DNA of 64,000 nt from Platynereis dumerilii (lineage: Eukaryota; Annelida; Polychaeta; Phyllodocida; Nereididae), in assembly GCA_026936325.1 (NCBI GenBank), contig JAPTHN010000192.1:124001-188000 (forward strand). The letters run 5' to 3'. The notes beneath the pieces are model-generated. The model was given only the letters and a program-made list of their open reading frames with translations. It ran no database searches and was not told the origin of the DNA. Of this stretch, positions 52,333-64,000 are shown one piece after another (positions within the stretch are counted from its first letter, which is position 1; the number at the start of each line of letters is the position of its first letter). Both the position numbers and the translations under genes were made by a program.

Positions 52333-53512
52333 CATTGTAGATCTGTGAAATGCTTTTCGATCCACACCAGTTTTGACATGACAATGCCATTGATGACAAC
52401 AAACGGCCCGAGGCCCTGCTCTCTGACACAAAAAGGAAACAGGTCAAGATAATAATGCACCATTTAAAATTTAAAAAAAATATATATTTCAAACAGGACT
52501 TGGCTGCACAAGAGTTCCAGGACTGCATAGGGAAACTGTGATGAATGAAAAAAATAGAAACCATTGAGATGAGATGCAACACTGATTGAGCAAGATTGAT
52601 TTATTGACGGGTCAAAATTTGCCGAAATGCAAAAATGTTGTCCCTACTCTTGATTGCTTATGGAGTCCTCAATTTAATTTGAAAATGATTTGTTAGGAAA
52701 AATTTATTTTTGGTATTTTTCTGTCAGAAAATGATAAAAGGGAGTCTTTGCTACGTACATGGTTCTCAGGCATTTCCACGATAAATATAGCGCTTCACAG
52801 CAATCGAAAAATTTGTTTTTCTTTAAATACATTTATAGAAATCTATCAAACAGGAAATTGTATAGTTTATTAGGCATGCAGATTATTACTTCATGTTTAG
52901 AGAGATTCACTGTGTCCTTAGACATTTGTTCCAAAAGCATGGAAGGGAACATCAAATAATTATTACTTAGGCCTTGGTGTCATTCCAGAGATATGACTTC
53001 ATTTCATGGAGCCTGTTTTCATGCAGTTTTGCAGCAGCATTTGAAGTTAAAATAAACAAACCCATATGAATGGGTTCCATACTTTATTGAGCTTCTGGAA
53101 AGTTTTTCTAGATATATCCTGTACTCTTTCACTTGGCTGGGCATCAATTTCGGAGATTTTAAAATAATTCCTATAGCTGAAATTACAAATACAAAGTGGA
53201 GACTACAAAATTTTAGCTAGTCCATGCGGAATCTTTTTCGTCGCAACACAAAAAAAGCTTTGTGTGACACAGTGTAGCTTTTGGGCTTCATTATATCTTT
53301 AACTTTTAAGGGACACTGTAGTTGTGCAAAAATACTAATCAAATGTGTTCCAAGAACATGAAATTGGAGACATTTACATGGTATATATCCTATCTCACAT
53401 CACCACTTTTCGAATGCATTTGTCACTATCGATATATTCAGTATATCACATCCTCAATGTCCCCTTTAACCCTCTTGGGAGTTGCCTGTTCAAAGAAAAT
53501 TGTTGGTGCAGT
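52333..53512. other. Intergenic, no gene seen
   Basis: Only short frames without features. Confidence 0.45.
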
Positions 53513-53526
53513 TCTCTGACTGGAAG

Positions 53527-53741
53527 GGGGGGAGGGTTGGTCTAGTAGTAGCGTGCTGGGCTGCCAATCACTGGGTCCAGGGTTCGAATCCAGCTCTTGT
53601 TGGGTCACCTGGGTGTTATGTTGGATGGCTATTTCAATCATCCTTTGCCTCATTGTCGTGTCCTCCTACTGTCCTAATTAGCCTACCAAGTGCATAAATA
53701 CAGGACGTAAAGCCCCAATCATCCATCCACCCATCCATCCG
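53527..53741 (+). mobile_element. tRNA-derived SINE, copy 2
   Basis: This is the same SINE as the copy at 35947-36155. The A box region is GTTGGTCTAGTAGTAGCG, the B box GGTTCGAATCC, and the body includes CAAGTGCATAAATACAGGAC. The tail is (ATCC)n. Exact 14 bp target duplications TCTCTGACTGGAAG flank it at 53513-53526 and 53742-53755. It is complete at about 215 bp. Confidence 0.93.
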
Positions 53742-54185
53742 TCTCTGACTGGAAGCTTGAACAGCGATACTTAATTTGGCATTACCATCATTAAACTGGC
53801 TCTCAAGAAGCGAGAGGAGTTTTGTTTGTGAGGATCCCCTGACTATATGTTTGTAAATTTATATGTCACTAAAGTGTCTTATTTTATCAGGGGCAAATGA
53901 ATTTTGAGTTGTCATCATTGTCATTGCTACCCAGAGCACTATAGTTGCCACAATGCAACCTTGATCTGAAACTACTTTGGCTTCATAAATATGACAGCCA
54001 TTGTCCAGATATGTCTACTCACCATCAATCAAAACGGTTTCCAATAAACATCAGCATTTCTATATCTTGGGCAAACACTGGACCTGCATCACTTAGCATG
54101 GATGCAATGAAAATGTATCATGTATATTGTACACAATCATTTCTCCTTATCACAAAGCTACCAGCCAGTAAGGAACACACGCTTC

Positions 54186-54367
54186 CATAGGCGTATTTCG
54201 CAGGGGGTCAGGGGGGGCTGGCATCAGGGCAAATGGCATATATCAGGGCAAATCCTGACCAATCAGGGCAGATCCACTGCCCTGGTCACATTCGCCCATA
54301 TTAAAATTTCAGGGCAAAATAGTCACAGCCCTCCCCCCCCGCGAGACAGCCATCCCGTACGCCTATG
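54186..54367. mobile_element. hAT-type MITE copy 2, 182 bp
   Basis: The ends are CATAGGCGTATTTCGC and (reverse complement) CATAGGCGTACGGGAT, flanked by the exact 8 bp duplication CACGCTTC at 54178-54185 and 54368-54375. It is related to the outer parts of the copy at 23500-24111, in inverted orientation, and shares GGCAGTGGATC and GATTGGTCAGGATTTGCCCT when read on the minus strand. Confidence 0.9.
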
Positions 54368-54375
54368 CACGCTTC

Positions 54376-55858
54376 TTCAGCAAAACCACAACACCGGTTG
54401 CTCCAAATGTACAGCCATGGCTGTTAGTTTTCACTCAGCTGCTATGCTTCATCATGGCGCTATCATTGTGACCAATCATAACAAAGCAAATAATTGCTCA
54501 ATCTTCACAAAATTGTCTGCAATTATAGTCTGTACACAGTAGCAGGTGTTCTGGGTGTTCTGATAAAAATTGTTTAATGAATGAATTTATGTTTCACTCA
54601 CGAGTATTTGCATGCAGTTTCGTCATCGATTTGCATGATAGTAATAGTCACCACAGTGTCTGAATGTTTTAGGTACACATCAAATTAGGCATCTGTGACA
54701 AAATTATAAATAGATTCATGGTTTAACTGTTGGTTCTTCGGGTTTTACATAAACTGTTTTGGCTTTAATTATAGCCAAATTTAAGGTAGGAAGAGAGAAC
54801 AGTATCTTATCTGAACAAAAAATTGTGCTAAATTCTGTCCATAGATGTGGAATTTAATAAACAAGAAATTGAATTTTACCTGAAGTAGAAAGTTTTACCA
54901 CTTGACAAATTAAAAAAATTTTCTGAATATAAATACTTCAAGCAAACCCGATGAATCAATGTTAAAGTTGCATATTTAATTGCAATTTTGTCATGGATGC
55001 TTAATTCGGTGTGTGCCAAACACATCCAGACACTTTGGTGACTATCACTACAAATGACATAATAATACTATTATATATAGCATCACAACTGATTATATGC
55101 TTACATTTCAACTAATTTATTATTTTGCCATACAGTCATTATGTAACATTCTTTCATTCAACAATTTTTATCAGAACAAATACTTCTGTATAGAGACCAT
55201 AATTCATGACAATTTTGTGAAGATTGAGAAAGTTTTTGTTGTGTTATGAAACTTATGATTAGTCACAATAATAGCGCCATGCATGGTGAATCATAGCGGC
55301 GCAGTGAAAACTCATGGCCATGACTGTACCAGATGATCTGATTAATGCATGGCCCATCATCCTAGTGAACTTGGATAAATGATGACTCAGCTTTGGAAAC
55401 TACAGAAGCGCGCTGTATGGGCTGCAGGTGGACCTCTCAATCTCACAAGCTATTTCATTTGTTTTACCATAACTTCATATGTGGCTGACATTGTCAGTGG
55501 CCCATTTATGGGCAGTTGATCATGGAATTTTTATTGGTTTCATTCCCTGCCCAAGTAAATATCTGAGGCTTCAGCTCTGATAAGAGAATTGGTTAATTTT
55601 GTCAATGTATATCTGGACAAAAGTCACAGTGGATCTTTGCTTTGGTGTACACAAGTCTCAATGTAAACCAAGATTGACATCATATAATGTATTCACTGGT
55701 TCAAGGAAATATTTGTTTAAAATTGTACCTATAAATTAACCTCACATGTCATTAACGAACATGGTTTTAACAAACTATGTTTGGTGTTATCACTCTAAAA
55801 TACTGATGGAAGTGACACTTCAGTAAGTTTCCTGGGTGCAGCAAAGGTATAAAAACAA
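54376..55858. other. Intergenic, no gene seen
   Basis: No credible frame. AT-rich unique-looking sequence. Confidence 0.45.
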
Positions 55859-55860
55859 TA

Positions 55861-56868
55861 CACTGCGTTCCCAATTATTATGCAACTATGCTTTTTTACA
55901 TTATCACAAGAAGAAATATTTGAATATCCTTTACAAATAATGATAAGTGTACCATGGAGCTAATATCCTGCCAATTTTGGCTATGTTGGTTTCTCCAAGA
56001 ACACTAATTGTACAAAAAGTTTCGTTAGAATCAGTGATGGTGAGGTGGGGACCATTGCTTGATTTGACATGGAATGACCCTATTTGAATATCCTTTACAA
56101 ATAATGATAAGTGTACCATGGAGCTAATATCCTGCCAATTTTGGCCAATTCCATTGACTCAGTTAATTGGGAGTTATGCCATATAATGATGTTTTGTGGT
56201 GTTCCCAATTATTATGCAAATTCTTGGAAAAGCATCCATGGCCACTCAAAATGACTCAAACTAATCTGAGGATGCCATCAACGTATACCCAATAACACAA
56301 AAGAAAAGGTGTAACCATCATTTCAAACATAGATGCATTCATAGCCAAGAAATTCATGTTATTTTACTGCATTGAAATACCATTGAAATTACAGTTTTAT
56401 TGCAATAAAAACCCTCTGATAGCCAGACAAAATGAAAAATCATTGCCTAACTCATTTACCACTTTCCTTAGGTTTAGAGCTCTCCTGTAAACCAATGGCA
56501 ATAAATTTGACAAATATCTTGAAATGAATTGAACGCATCCCATTGCCAAGTCTGGGTTTTTGATTTGGTGTCATATTTTGTAGAGATACCGGATTTGGTG
56601 TTTCATCTCACATGACCGTGGAATGTCAATTCATAATCAACTTTCTTGATTTTGGGTGGCAATGGAAGCTTTTACGGAAATTGCATAATAATTGGGAACA
56701 CCCCAAAAACCTGATTATATAGCATAACTCCTCTCCGAAACAACAGAATTGGACGAAAGTCACAGAACAGGCACACATGTTATTATGTTTAAAGGATATC
56801 CCAAGAGTTTTATTTCTTTTCGAGATATTGCAAAAAAGCATAGTTGCATAATAATTGGGAACGCAGTG
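55861..56868. mobile_element. Mariner/Tc1-like non-autonomous element, 1008 bp
   Basis: The ends CACTGCGTTCCCAATTATTA and its exact inverse continue to TGCAACTATGCTTTTTT, about 37 bp. TA flanks both sides (55859-55860 and 56869-56870). A block of about 55 bp (ACAAATAATGATAAGTGTAC onward) is repeated at 55934 and 56096. An inner pair, GTTCCCAATTATTATGCAAA near 56202 and its inverse near 56680, echoes the termini. No transposase frame is present. Confidence 0.88.
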
Positions 56869-56870
56869 TA

Positions 56871-57620
56871 AATATCTTACCTTTTTTCAATAATATTTGC
56901 ACTTATGATATTTTACTAACTTATGTGCAACTGCATGCAATAGTAAGATGCTCAGGAGCAATTAAACTGGCCAAAAGTGTTGCACAGGATCTCTTTTCGC
57001 AGGAATCATTTGGTATGTGTACAATTTAGTAACTAAACGGAGTTTGATGCACTGAAATCAAGTAGTGTGAAAGAAAACCTTTATGGAAGTGTAGAAAAAA
57101 TGAAACATGTAATTATTTGCCATTTCTTTTAATTGTGGCTACTGTGAGGCAGATAGCAGTACTCTGTTTTTATATGATTGTTTTGTTTGTACCTCATGCT
57201 CCCTCTGCATTAGTGTAGGTGATACAAATGTGTGAATTCTGAGAAATATTGGGGGTTTTTACAGCGTGATGTTAATGACACCTAAAAGCATTACCCCAGT
57301 ATTTTCCTCAACTGTACATAAAAACAGTTACCATGCTTCCTGACCCTTGATCATCAAAGTACAATGAAAGATGACTGTTTTACCTACCAAAATAAATCAA
57401 AATGAGATTCTTTAAAGCTGTTTTCAAATCAACATTTTTCCTGACTGAAATTTCACCGTTTTCAAATTTTGACCCAAATGAAAACCTGGGACCTACAGCA
57501 GATCAGGTCATGACCATTTACTGACCAAGCTAACCTTCCATCCAGCTTGCAAGTTGGGTCATATCACAGACAACTCGTTTATTATTTTTCTCTAAACCTT
57601 CCCAGGTCAAATAAAAGAGG
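56871..57620. other. Intergenic, no gene seen
   Basis: Short frames only. Confidence 0.45.
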
Positions 57621-57621
57621 C

Positions 57622-57952
57622 CTCTACCATAACCCATTTCCAACACCCTTCGAACTATGCTTTACTCCTGATGTTTAAAATTTGAGGTCTTAGTTCTAAT
57701 CTGGTTCACAAAATAATAGTTGGAAATTTCATTCAGACAAAAATTGACCCAGATCTGCTTCAATTGCCCTTACTTATTTGTAGGAACGTTTTCATTGTGT
57801 CAAAATGTTATCTGAAAAATAAATCTTCTCATGTCGTTTCCAAACTTATAGTTTGTATTTTTCCTTTCTTTTTTTCACTATAATTAATTGCAAAATAAAT
57901 TAAGCAAGATATAGCAGAGTTCGAAGGGTGTTGGAAATGGGTTATGGTAGAG
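57622..57952. mobile_element. Inverted-repeat element of 331 bp with perfect 35 bp ends
   Basis: The left arm at 57622-57656 starts CTCTACCATAACCCATTTCC and the right arm at 57918-57952 is its exact inverse. The interior has no coding. No target duplication is clear. A LINE fragment begins directly at its right edge. Confidence 0.7.
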
Positions 57953-58450
57953 CCCTCGGTTGGGATGCCAACGCTTTTATATGGCATAGAATGTGTACCC
58001 TTGAGCAGTGGTAATTTGAAAGATATTATGTCAACTCAAGGTACGATAGTTAAAAATATGATGGGTATAGGAAAAAGGTGTCATCACACTAATTTAATGC
58101 AGGCTCTAGGCATAGAAAAGGTGAATAATGTAATAAAACGGAATACCTTAAATTTCTATAATAGATTGTTTAAAATACAAAGTCCGGTACTGAGCCTTCA
58201 ATGTAAATTTCTCTCGCATTATATTAATACTTGTGAACTGATTAACGGTACCCTTTTACATCAAATTGTTAGTTTTGGTATGTCACCTTTTGATGTTATT
58301 TCAAAAGAGGGAAAGTTTTATTATTCTAGTCATGGTGAAGAAGAAAATGGCATTGTACATAGCCTTAGGCAACTGGTCTTTGATGACAATTACGTGAAGC
58401 CATGGTCTGATGAGTATTTTTTAACCAAACTTTTGACCAGAGCATTTTAG
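57953..58450 (+). pseudogene. 3' terminal fragment of a LINE reverse transcriptase
   Basis: The frame opening at 57944 reads MPTLLYGIECVPLSSGNLKD, then GTIVKNMMGIGKRCHHTNLM and QALGIEKVNNVIKRNTLNFY. The P-T-L-L-Y-G-I-E segment followed about 25 residues later by a hydrophobic-basic L-G-I-type stretch is the post-catalytic region of LINE reverse transcriptases. The upstream catalytic part is missing, so this is a 5'-truncated copy. It ends in a normal-looking C-terminus (LTKLLTRAF) at 58450. Confidence 0.7.
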
Positions 58451-61400
58451 CTAAATATAGTCCTTTGTTTTTATTATTGAGCTGCTAACTGTGATTTTCA
58501 GACTCTACTGCGTTCTTATTGTGTTGTTGTTTTTGTATCGATGTCTTAACCTATAAAAAAAAACTTATATGTAAGTTATCTTAACAGTGAATCGATTCAT
58601 CAAGGTTAGGAAAATCTAGTGCGAAACTTTTTCCGTGTGAAACGTCATCAAAGATTGTATACATCATTTTCAATGTGAAACTTGCTCTAAAAACCTTAAT
58701 AAACGTCCGATTTTCAAAATTTAAAAACCTGTATATATCAAGTAAACTCCTCCGACCTCAATACACTTATTAATGTTGCTCTATTTGCAATATTAACTTC
58801 GCAAAAAAGCTTTTCGGCGCATTACGCTGCAATAATGCAAATTTGCAAAATCCCAGACCACAACAACAAACCAGGGGCAGATTCAAGATTTTTTTGTTGG
58901 GGGGGGGGGGTATTTTTCAGGCCTGACATCACACACTATTAAATAGTACTGAAAAACATATACACTGTGCATGTAGCAATTAACAAGCTAATATCCATAC
59001 AGGTGGTTTTACATAACAGAAGATTATTTATTTTTTATACATGCATCCTTGCATAGTTATGTAATATCCTCATGAAACAAGGGGAGGGGCTTTGGAATTT
59101 TTCTATGGGTACTTTTTCATAGAAATTAATGCCCACTTTATAATATTAGAACCTTTTATAACATGCCACATACCCTCTGGTTCATCATAAGATCGATACA
59201 GTACCCTTTTTTAAGGGTACTTTTCTTGTTATATATATACTGTACTTTTGTACCCTGTAAATATGTATATAACTCGTTCCCCACTCGATGGGGGTTTAAA
59301 TAAATAAATAAATAATAATAGTTGTTATGAAGGAGTTTATTTTAATGTCATCCCAACAAACTCATTATAATATTAATCAGTTTACATTCACTGAAATTGA
59401 ATATACAAGATACATTTTAAAGGACTTTTTAAATTATTAACAGAATTATGGCAACACATAGGTCAGAAAGCAGTGGTACAGAGCACAGTTCAGCTCCCGT
59501 TCAGTCTGTTCTTCGAGAGAAATAAATTACATAGACCAACATTCAAAACACTCCAAAAATCAAAAACCTGTTCATTTTATTGTCCACACAAGCACTTGTG
59601 TATACCAGACAAAAGAAAATGCCCTTTTTCTACTTTCTTTGATCAAATTACAGTTAGAATTGATCAGGATTGACAATTTCCTAGGATATTCCATAAAGGC
59701 TTGTAGCACGGGAATGTGTACATTCACCTTCGGTGTACTTCTAGAGCTTATATGTTTTTCAATATTCATCTTTATTTCTTGGAAATTGCTTCAGATAATA
59801 GCTTGTTTAATAACGGTCAATTTGATATATATAGTTTGTTTAGGGTCCTATTGTTCTTTGGATACGACTTGGCAATTAAAAAAAATAACGTGCAAGCACT
59901 TTAACAGCTGCTTGTAGATAGACTTAGACTTAGTATCTATCTATCTATCCATCTATCTTATCTATCCATCTACCCATCTATCTATCTATCTATCTACTTT
60001 TTTTCCTTCCTATTTTTCTTCCTTTTTTCCTTCCTTCATTCATTCCTTCCTTCATTCACTGCAGCTGGTCATTTGAAATTCCCGCCAAAAACGAACATTT
60101 TAGTTTCGTAAATAAAACCTTTAATGTCACAGAAGTTGACCAAAAGTTAATGGAAGCAAGATAAAATTATATTGAGACTGTATACTAAGTTTCAAAGTGA
60201 TAGATGAAATTGTGCGACCTCCTATATGGTCAGAAGCTAACAGAAAATTCCTCCTGTAATACAGGCTGCAAGCAGCTGTAAAAAAACGGGAAATTTTACA
60301 CTTTATAGGGACATGCAGCAAAATGGGGTCAAAGAAGTGACTGGAAAATATTTCCAAGCAGTACCAGCTACTTCAAATCACTCACAATATAACAGAAATA
60401 CATGGTAGTCTTCCAGTAAAAGCAACGATAAAGAAGCTGCATATATTAGGTGGCAAAACATCCCTATGTTTATCCTTTCATAGAATACTTTTTTTTAAAG
60501 TTTTAATAATCATCTATGATACATTATATATGTTACCAAATAAAAATAGGTTGTTTGTTGGACTGTTTAAATGTTGTTTTGACATAGCCATATGGTGTAT
60601 AGCAGAACTATATCATCAGTACACATGTTCGCTTTGGACATCACCCCATCACCATAGCCTTTCTTGCCTGCTGCCAAATGTTACAGAGTATGGTAATTTT
60701 GCATATGGCTGTGAACCACACCCATAAATCTGTTTCATTAAGGTTTTTTCCTCATAAAATTATGACATATTATAAGATTAAAATGTTTGTGCAATATGGT
60801 GAACCTGGAGCATCCAGACTTCCAATGGTGGATCATAGTGCCATGTTACAGAGTATGTTACATTTCTGCTCCTCACAAAACTTGCAACAGCAGAGACATT
60901 ACAATGATTCAAGGGAGATTTATGGCATGTTAGTAGTTGTACTAGTCATATTTTGGGCCTATGCATTAATCTGGTTCTTTTAATGGGTTTGATAAAAGGT
61001 CCAGTTATGATATTTTGAAAAATACGTCACGTTTTTGCGTACGTCCCGGCCTCTAAAAAATCTAGGGGTCAGAACCAGTCCCGAATCATGTCATAATGTA
61101 GAGTATACAGTTGTATGATAGCCGCAATAGGGTATTGCTTTGAACTGTTCAAGCATTAGCTAAAATTACCACCTCTCTCAATGTCTCAGCCATAGTACGT
61201 CACGTTTTGGCGAATGTCCCATTTTCGGGTCTCACATATTTGACCAGATATCGAAAGATGCTTTGGAGAGTTATTAGTTTTGGGGACGTAGACATAGCCA
61301 CAAGACCAAGCACTGGTGGTAAAAGCATTTTTGTATTGCAGGCCTGAGGCAAAGCCTATACATGTCTTGAGTGGGAAAAATTATAGAATCTGTCACGTTT

Positions 61401-62135
61401 TGTAGTGCTTCACAATGGGAGTAGATACGTATCTCAAGACCTTGGAGGTATCAAGCCCTGAAACATCTCTAGTTAGTACCTAGGATTGTCCTCTTTGAAA
61501 TGGTGTTTAATATTGAATATTACAAGACACTTTATTTTCCACCCTGTGGTGGCCAGAATCTGTACGTATTTCCATGCTACAAGCCTAAAAACATTTTGCA
61601 AGATAAGCAAAACACGTGGACCTTATAGAAGTTGAAAGCAAATGAAGAATGTGTCAGTCTCCTAGAAGTGGATTTTCGTTTGGGCCAGTGTGTTGAATGA
61701 GGACAGGCTTTTGTAATAAACCACAAAAAGTCTTTCGATCGATAATGGCTGGATTTGAATTTTTTTTTCTTTCTTCTGAGGTAGTCCTATTTATCTTGAG
61801 TGATTTTCTGAATTAACCAAAGTTTTCAACAATTCTGCAAAGAGTTTTATTGGTCGAATGTAAGGCAACTATTTGAGCAGTTTTTTTAGTACATATAGAA
61901 CAAAGCAGCTAAATTAACAACGAAAAGCGACAAAATATGATTTGACGTGACTGTGACCACGAAACACTTGCATTTATCATTTACCTAAATCTCACAAAGA
62001 TAGGGATTCCTGCATTCAAAGTGACATTTCCAGTTCAAATAACAACCCTAACCCATTTTATTCTTGTTTTCTAGGATTATTATTGTCTTCCGTGATAATT
62101 GTCAGATAAACAAGTCACATGACCTCAGATTTTTT
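58451..62135. other. Long intergenic stretch with simple repeats
   Basis: No gene is supported. An AATA-type tail follows GATGGGGGTTTAAATAAATA near 59290-59325 and looks like the 3' end of a retroposed element. An (ATCT)n and (TTCC)n microsatellite tract lies at about 59938-60062. TACGTCACGTTTT occurs near 61023 and 61194 in a similar context (followed by TGTCCC or CGTCCC), a weak dispersed or tandem repeat. Confidence 0.45.
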
Positions 62136-62137
62136 TT

Positions 62138-62207
62138 TATATAAGAAGGGGTTCATTTTTGGGTTGGATGCAGAGCATTGACAAGACAGGCTCCAGTATT
62201 GACCCAG
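62138..62207 (+). promoter_or_regulatory. TATA box and noncoding exon of the strain-A globin
   Basis: TTATATAAG at about 62138-62146 is followed, about 25-30 bp later, by a short exon ending GACCCAG|GTAAGG at 62207. The intron continues to the acceptor ATTGCAG at 63567 (or CAG at 63570), just before the ATG. It repeats the architecture of the two strain-B genes. Confidence 0.75.
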
Positions 62208-62264
62208 GTAAGGAAAAAAATTGGGTTTAACTTAATTTTTTATGATATAAACTATATCGCTATT

Positions 62265-63240
62265 TTAAGCTTTTATTTTTATGTATTGATAATGGATAAT
62301 TGATAATTCATAAAAGCATGTACAAAAATAAAAACATAAGGGGGCGAGTGTTAAAATTAACAATAGAAGCTCCCCCGAACTGGGAAATGATACAAGCCAA
62401 TTTTCTTCTTTTAAAAAACTATTTACAGAATTACTATTAACAATATCATGGTCAAGATAGTTCCAATTATTAACAATTCTATTTATCCAAAACATTTTTC
62501 TTTTTTCGGTGCGACAAAAATGTGTATATAAATTTCTGTTATGACCTCTATGCCTATTGTTAAATTTATAAGAATCATTTACATCTATTATAGTAACATC
62601 ATTAATTAATTTGTAAAATAAGATAAGATCAGTTCTTAGCCTTCTTTCTTCTAGAGTATTCATTTTACATATTTCCAGCCTATCCGAATATTGCAAATTT
62701 TGAGAGTAAAATAATCTTCTTGTAAAATATTTCTGCACTCTTTCGATCTTATCAATATTACCTTTAAGTATTGGCGACCAGACTTGACTAGTGTGTTCCA
62801 GAATAGGACGAACAAATCTCTTATACATAGTTACATAAAAATCAGTATCATGGTTTCTAAAAGTAGTGAAGATATTTCTAATAATGAAATAACTTTTTTT
62901 GATAACAGATGAACAATGTTTAGTAAATTTTAAGTCTGACTGGATTGTAACACCCACATCTTTGATCGAATTAACCTTTTCAATTACATTTCCATTTAAC
63001 GAGTAGTCACATAAAGAAGTCCCAATACATAGATGTTTCGTCTTATCAGGATTCAATCTCATTTGCCACTTATTGGCCCATTCAAAAATTCTATTTAAAT
63101 CTTCCTGCAAGAGTTGACAATCTGCCCTACTTCTTATGGCTTTAAAAACTTTCGTGTCATCCGCATACATACTAAGGTTACTATGATATACAACATTAGG
63201 TAAGTCTGCTGATATGAAAGATTTGATCAGTGCTCTATCA
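62265..63240 (-). pseudogene. 5'-truncated LINE (CR1/Jockey-like) in the globin 5' UTR intron
   Basis: On the minus strand, LPNVVYHSNLSMYADDTKVF carries the catalytic YADD box of a reverse transcriptase. It is followed by NKWQMRLNPDKTKHLCIG and DVGVTIQSDLKFTKHCSSVI, typical of the thumb region, and later FVRPILEHTSQVWSP. About 320 codons remain open to the stop at 62265. The frame runs past the first Met at 63170 up to about 63240, where it loses similarity. The endonuclease and most of the RT are absent. The frame is antisense to the globin gene. Confidence 0.85.
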
Positions 63241-63574
63241 ATTATTTTATCAAGGTAAATTTTCCAATAATATAATATTATTTAAATGATTGGATGAGCA
63301 CACCTGCATTTTATCACAATTTTTCACAAAACCTGGTCTTTATAATCTTGTGAGAATACAATATTAAAACGTAATAAGTGTTTTGAAATAGCATGCAATT
63401 TCATATTGGAATTCCATACTGTGTTTATAACCAATAACAAAGATGAGAAATCACCAGAATTTTTGAAAGCAAACATTTTTCGGAAACTTCCGAATCAGGA
63501 CGTCTGCTACTTATAACTTAATTTGTATTAGTATGTAAAAACCCTTTTAATTAATTTCTCATTGCAGCAGCATC

Positions 63575-63738
63575 ATGTATCTGTCAGTAGCAGTCCTTGT
63601 CCTGAGTTGCCTTGCCCTGGGCACCCTGGGAGAGGAGGTGTGCGGTCCCCTGGAGAAGATCAAGGTCCAGCACCAGTGGGCCAGTGCTTACCGGGGCGAT
63701 CATGACAGACTCAAGATGTCCACCCTTGTCTGGAAAGA
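63575..63738 (+). CDS. Extracellular globin, strain-A type chain, first coding exon (gene continues past window)
   Basis: This exon encodes a signal peptide of about 19 aa (MYLSVAVLVLSCLALGTLG), then EEVCGPLEKIKVQHQWASAY and GDHDRLKMSTLVWKE. A C-x-x-L-x-x-x-K-V-x-x-Q-W start marks strain-A chains (the C-G-P-L form is as in A2 chains), in contrast with the Cys-Cys starts of the two other globins here. The exon breaks after GA at 63738 before GTATGT, the same codon position as in the strain-B genes. The remaining two coding exons, with the haem-binding histidines, lie beyond base 64000. The start at 63575 is the only Met after the acceptor. The rest of the window (63739-64000) is intron. Confidence 0.93.
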
Positions 63739-64000
63739 GTATGTGTTTTCTCTCATGGCTCAGTCAACCTACAAAAACAGTTTTTTATGTCAAGTACATG
63801 ATATAAAGCCCTGTCAACCACAAACCAAACCCATAGATAGTAATTTTCTTATTAGTAGGAGGCCTTGATTTCTATCTCTCTCAAGTTCTCAACACATTTT
63901 CTGTGTATTCAAGCTATTAGATTCGCCAATTCAGTAAACTGATACTTTTGAAGTTTAGTTTTACACTTCCAATTATTAACATTTTGTGCTTTGAATTTTA

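Overview
The window is eukaryotic, AT-rich animal DNA with spliced genes and many transposon remnants. The clearest taxonomic signal is three secreted extracellular globin genes of the annelid type. Two are strain-B chains, each with a signal peptide followed by a Cys-Cys pair, and one is a strain-A chain. All show the classical three-coding-exon, two-intron layout. This points to an annelid, possibly a siboglinid or another polychaete; the species cannot be fixed from the sequence alone.

Layout. 1-2.2 kb: an orphan Cys-rich ORF on the minus strand and a short degenerate repeat. 2.2-5.6 kb: two unrelated satellite arrays, one of about 160 bp monomers with a roughly 442 bp higher-order repeat, the other of about 120 bp and extremely A/T-tract rich. 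About 5.6-19.5 kb: a Polinton/Maverick (adintovirus-like) virus-like element. Its minus-strand block holds a double-jelly-roll-type capsid candidate, a small basic protein, a penton-like protein, an integrase, two accessory proteins and an A32-type ATPase. Its plus-strand block is a set of GT-AG bounded exons leading into a 1487-codon protein-primed-type DNA polymerase B. The large frames are open, so it looks whole and young, but its terminal inverted repeats were not found. 19.85-20.94 kb: an unrecognised 361-373 aa gene that converges on the polymerase.

21.5-34.2 kb: two tandemly duplicated rhodopsin-class GPCR genes. Each has an intronless coding region and an upstream noncoding exon that is conserved between the copies. 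DNA transposon relics surround and interrupt them: hAT-type elements with exact 8 bp target duplications, a mariner-like element, a near-perfect 123 bp palindrome, and a roughly 300 bp MITE family that has itself been a target for further insertions. 34.7-38.1 kb: the first strain-B globin gene (minus strand), with a tRNA-derived SINE in an intron. 38-47.2 kb: no convincing host gene, but a decayed non-LTR retrotransposon carrying a 193 bp MITE.

47.6-50.4 kb: the second strain-B globin gene (plus strand), with a strong hairpin in its 3' UTR. 50.4-62.1 kb: transposon relics (long-TIR elements, a second SINE copy, a second hAT MITE, a TA-flanked mariner-like element, a LINE tail) and simple repeats. 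62.1-64 kb: the strain-A globin gene, cut off by the window edge, with a LINE reverse transcriptase fragment in its 5' UTR intron. All three globin genes share a TATA box, a short noncoding first exon and an intron that ends at or just before the ATG. They therefore form a coherent cluster encoding subunits of one secreted haemoglobin. No prokaryotic features, tRNA or rRNA genes, or CRISPR arrays were seen.
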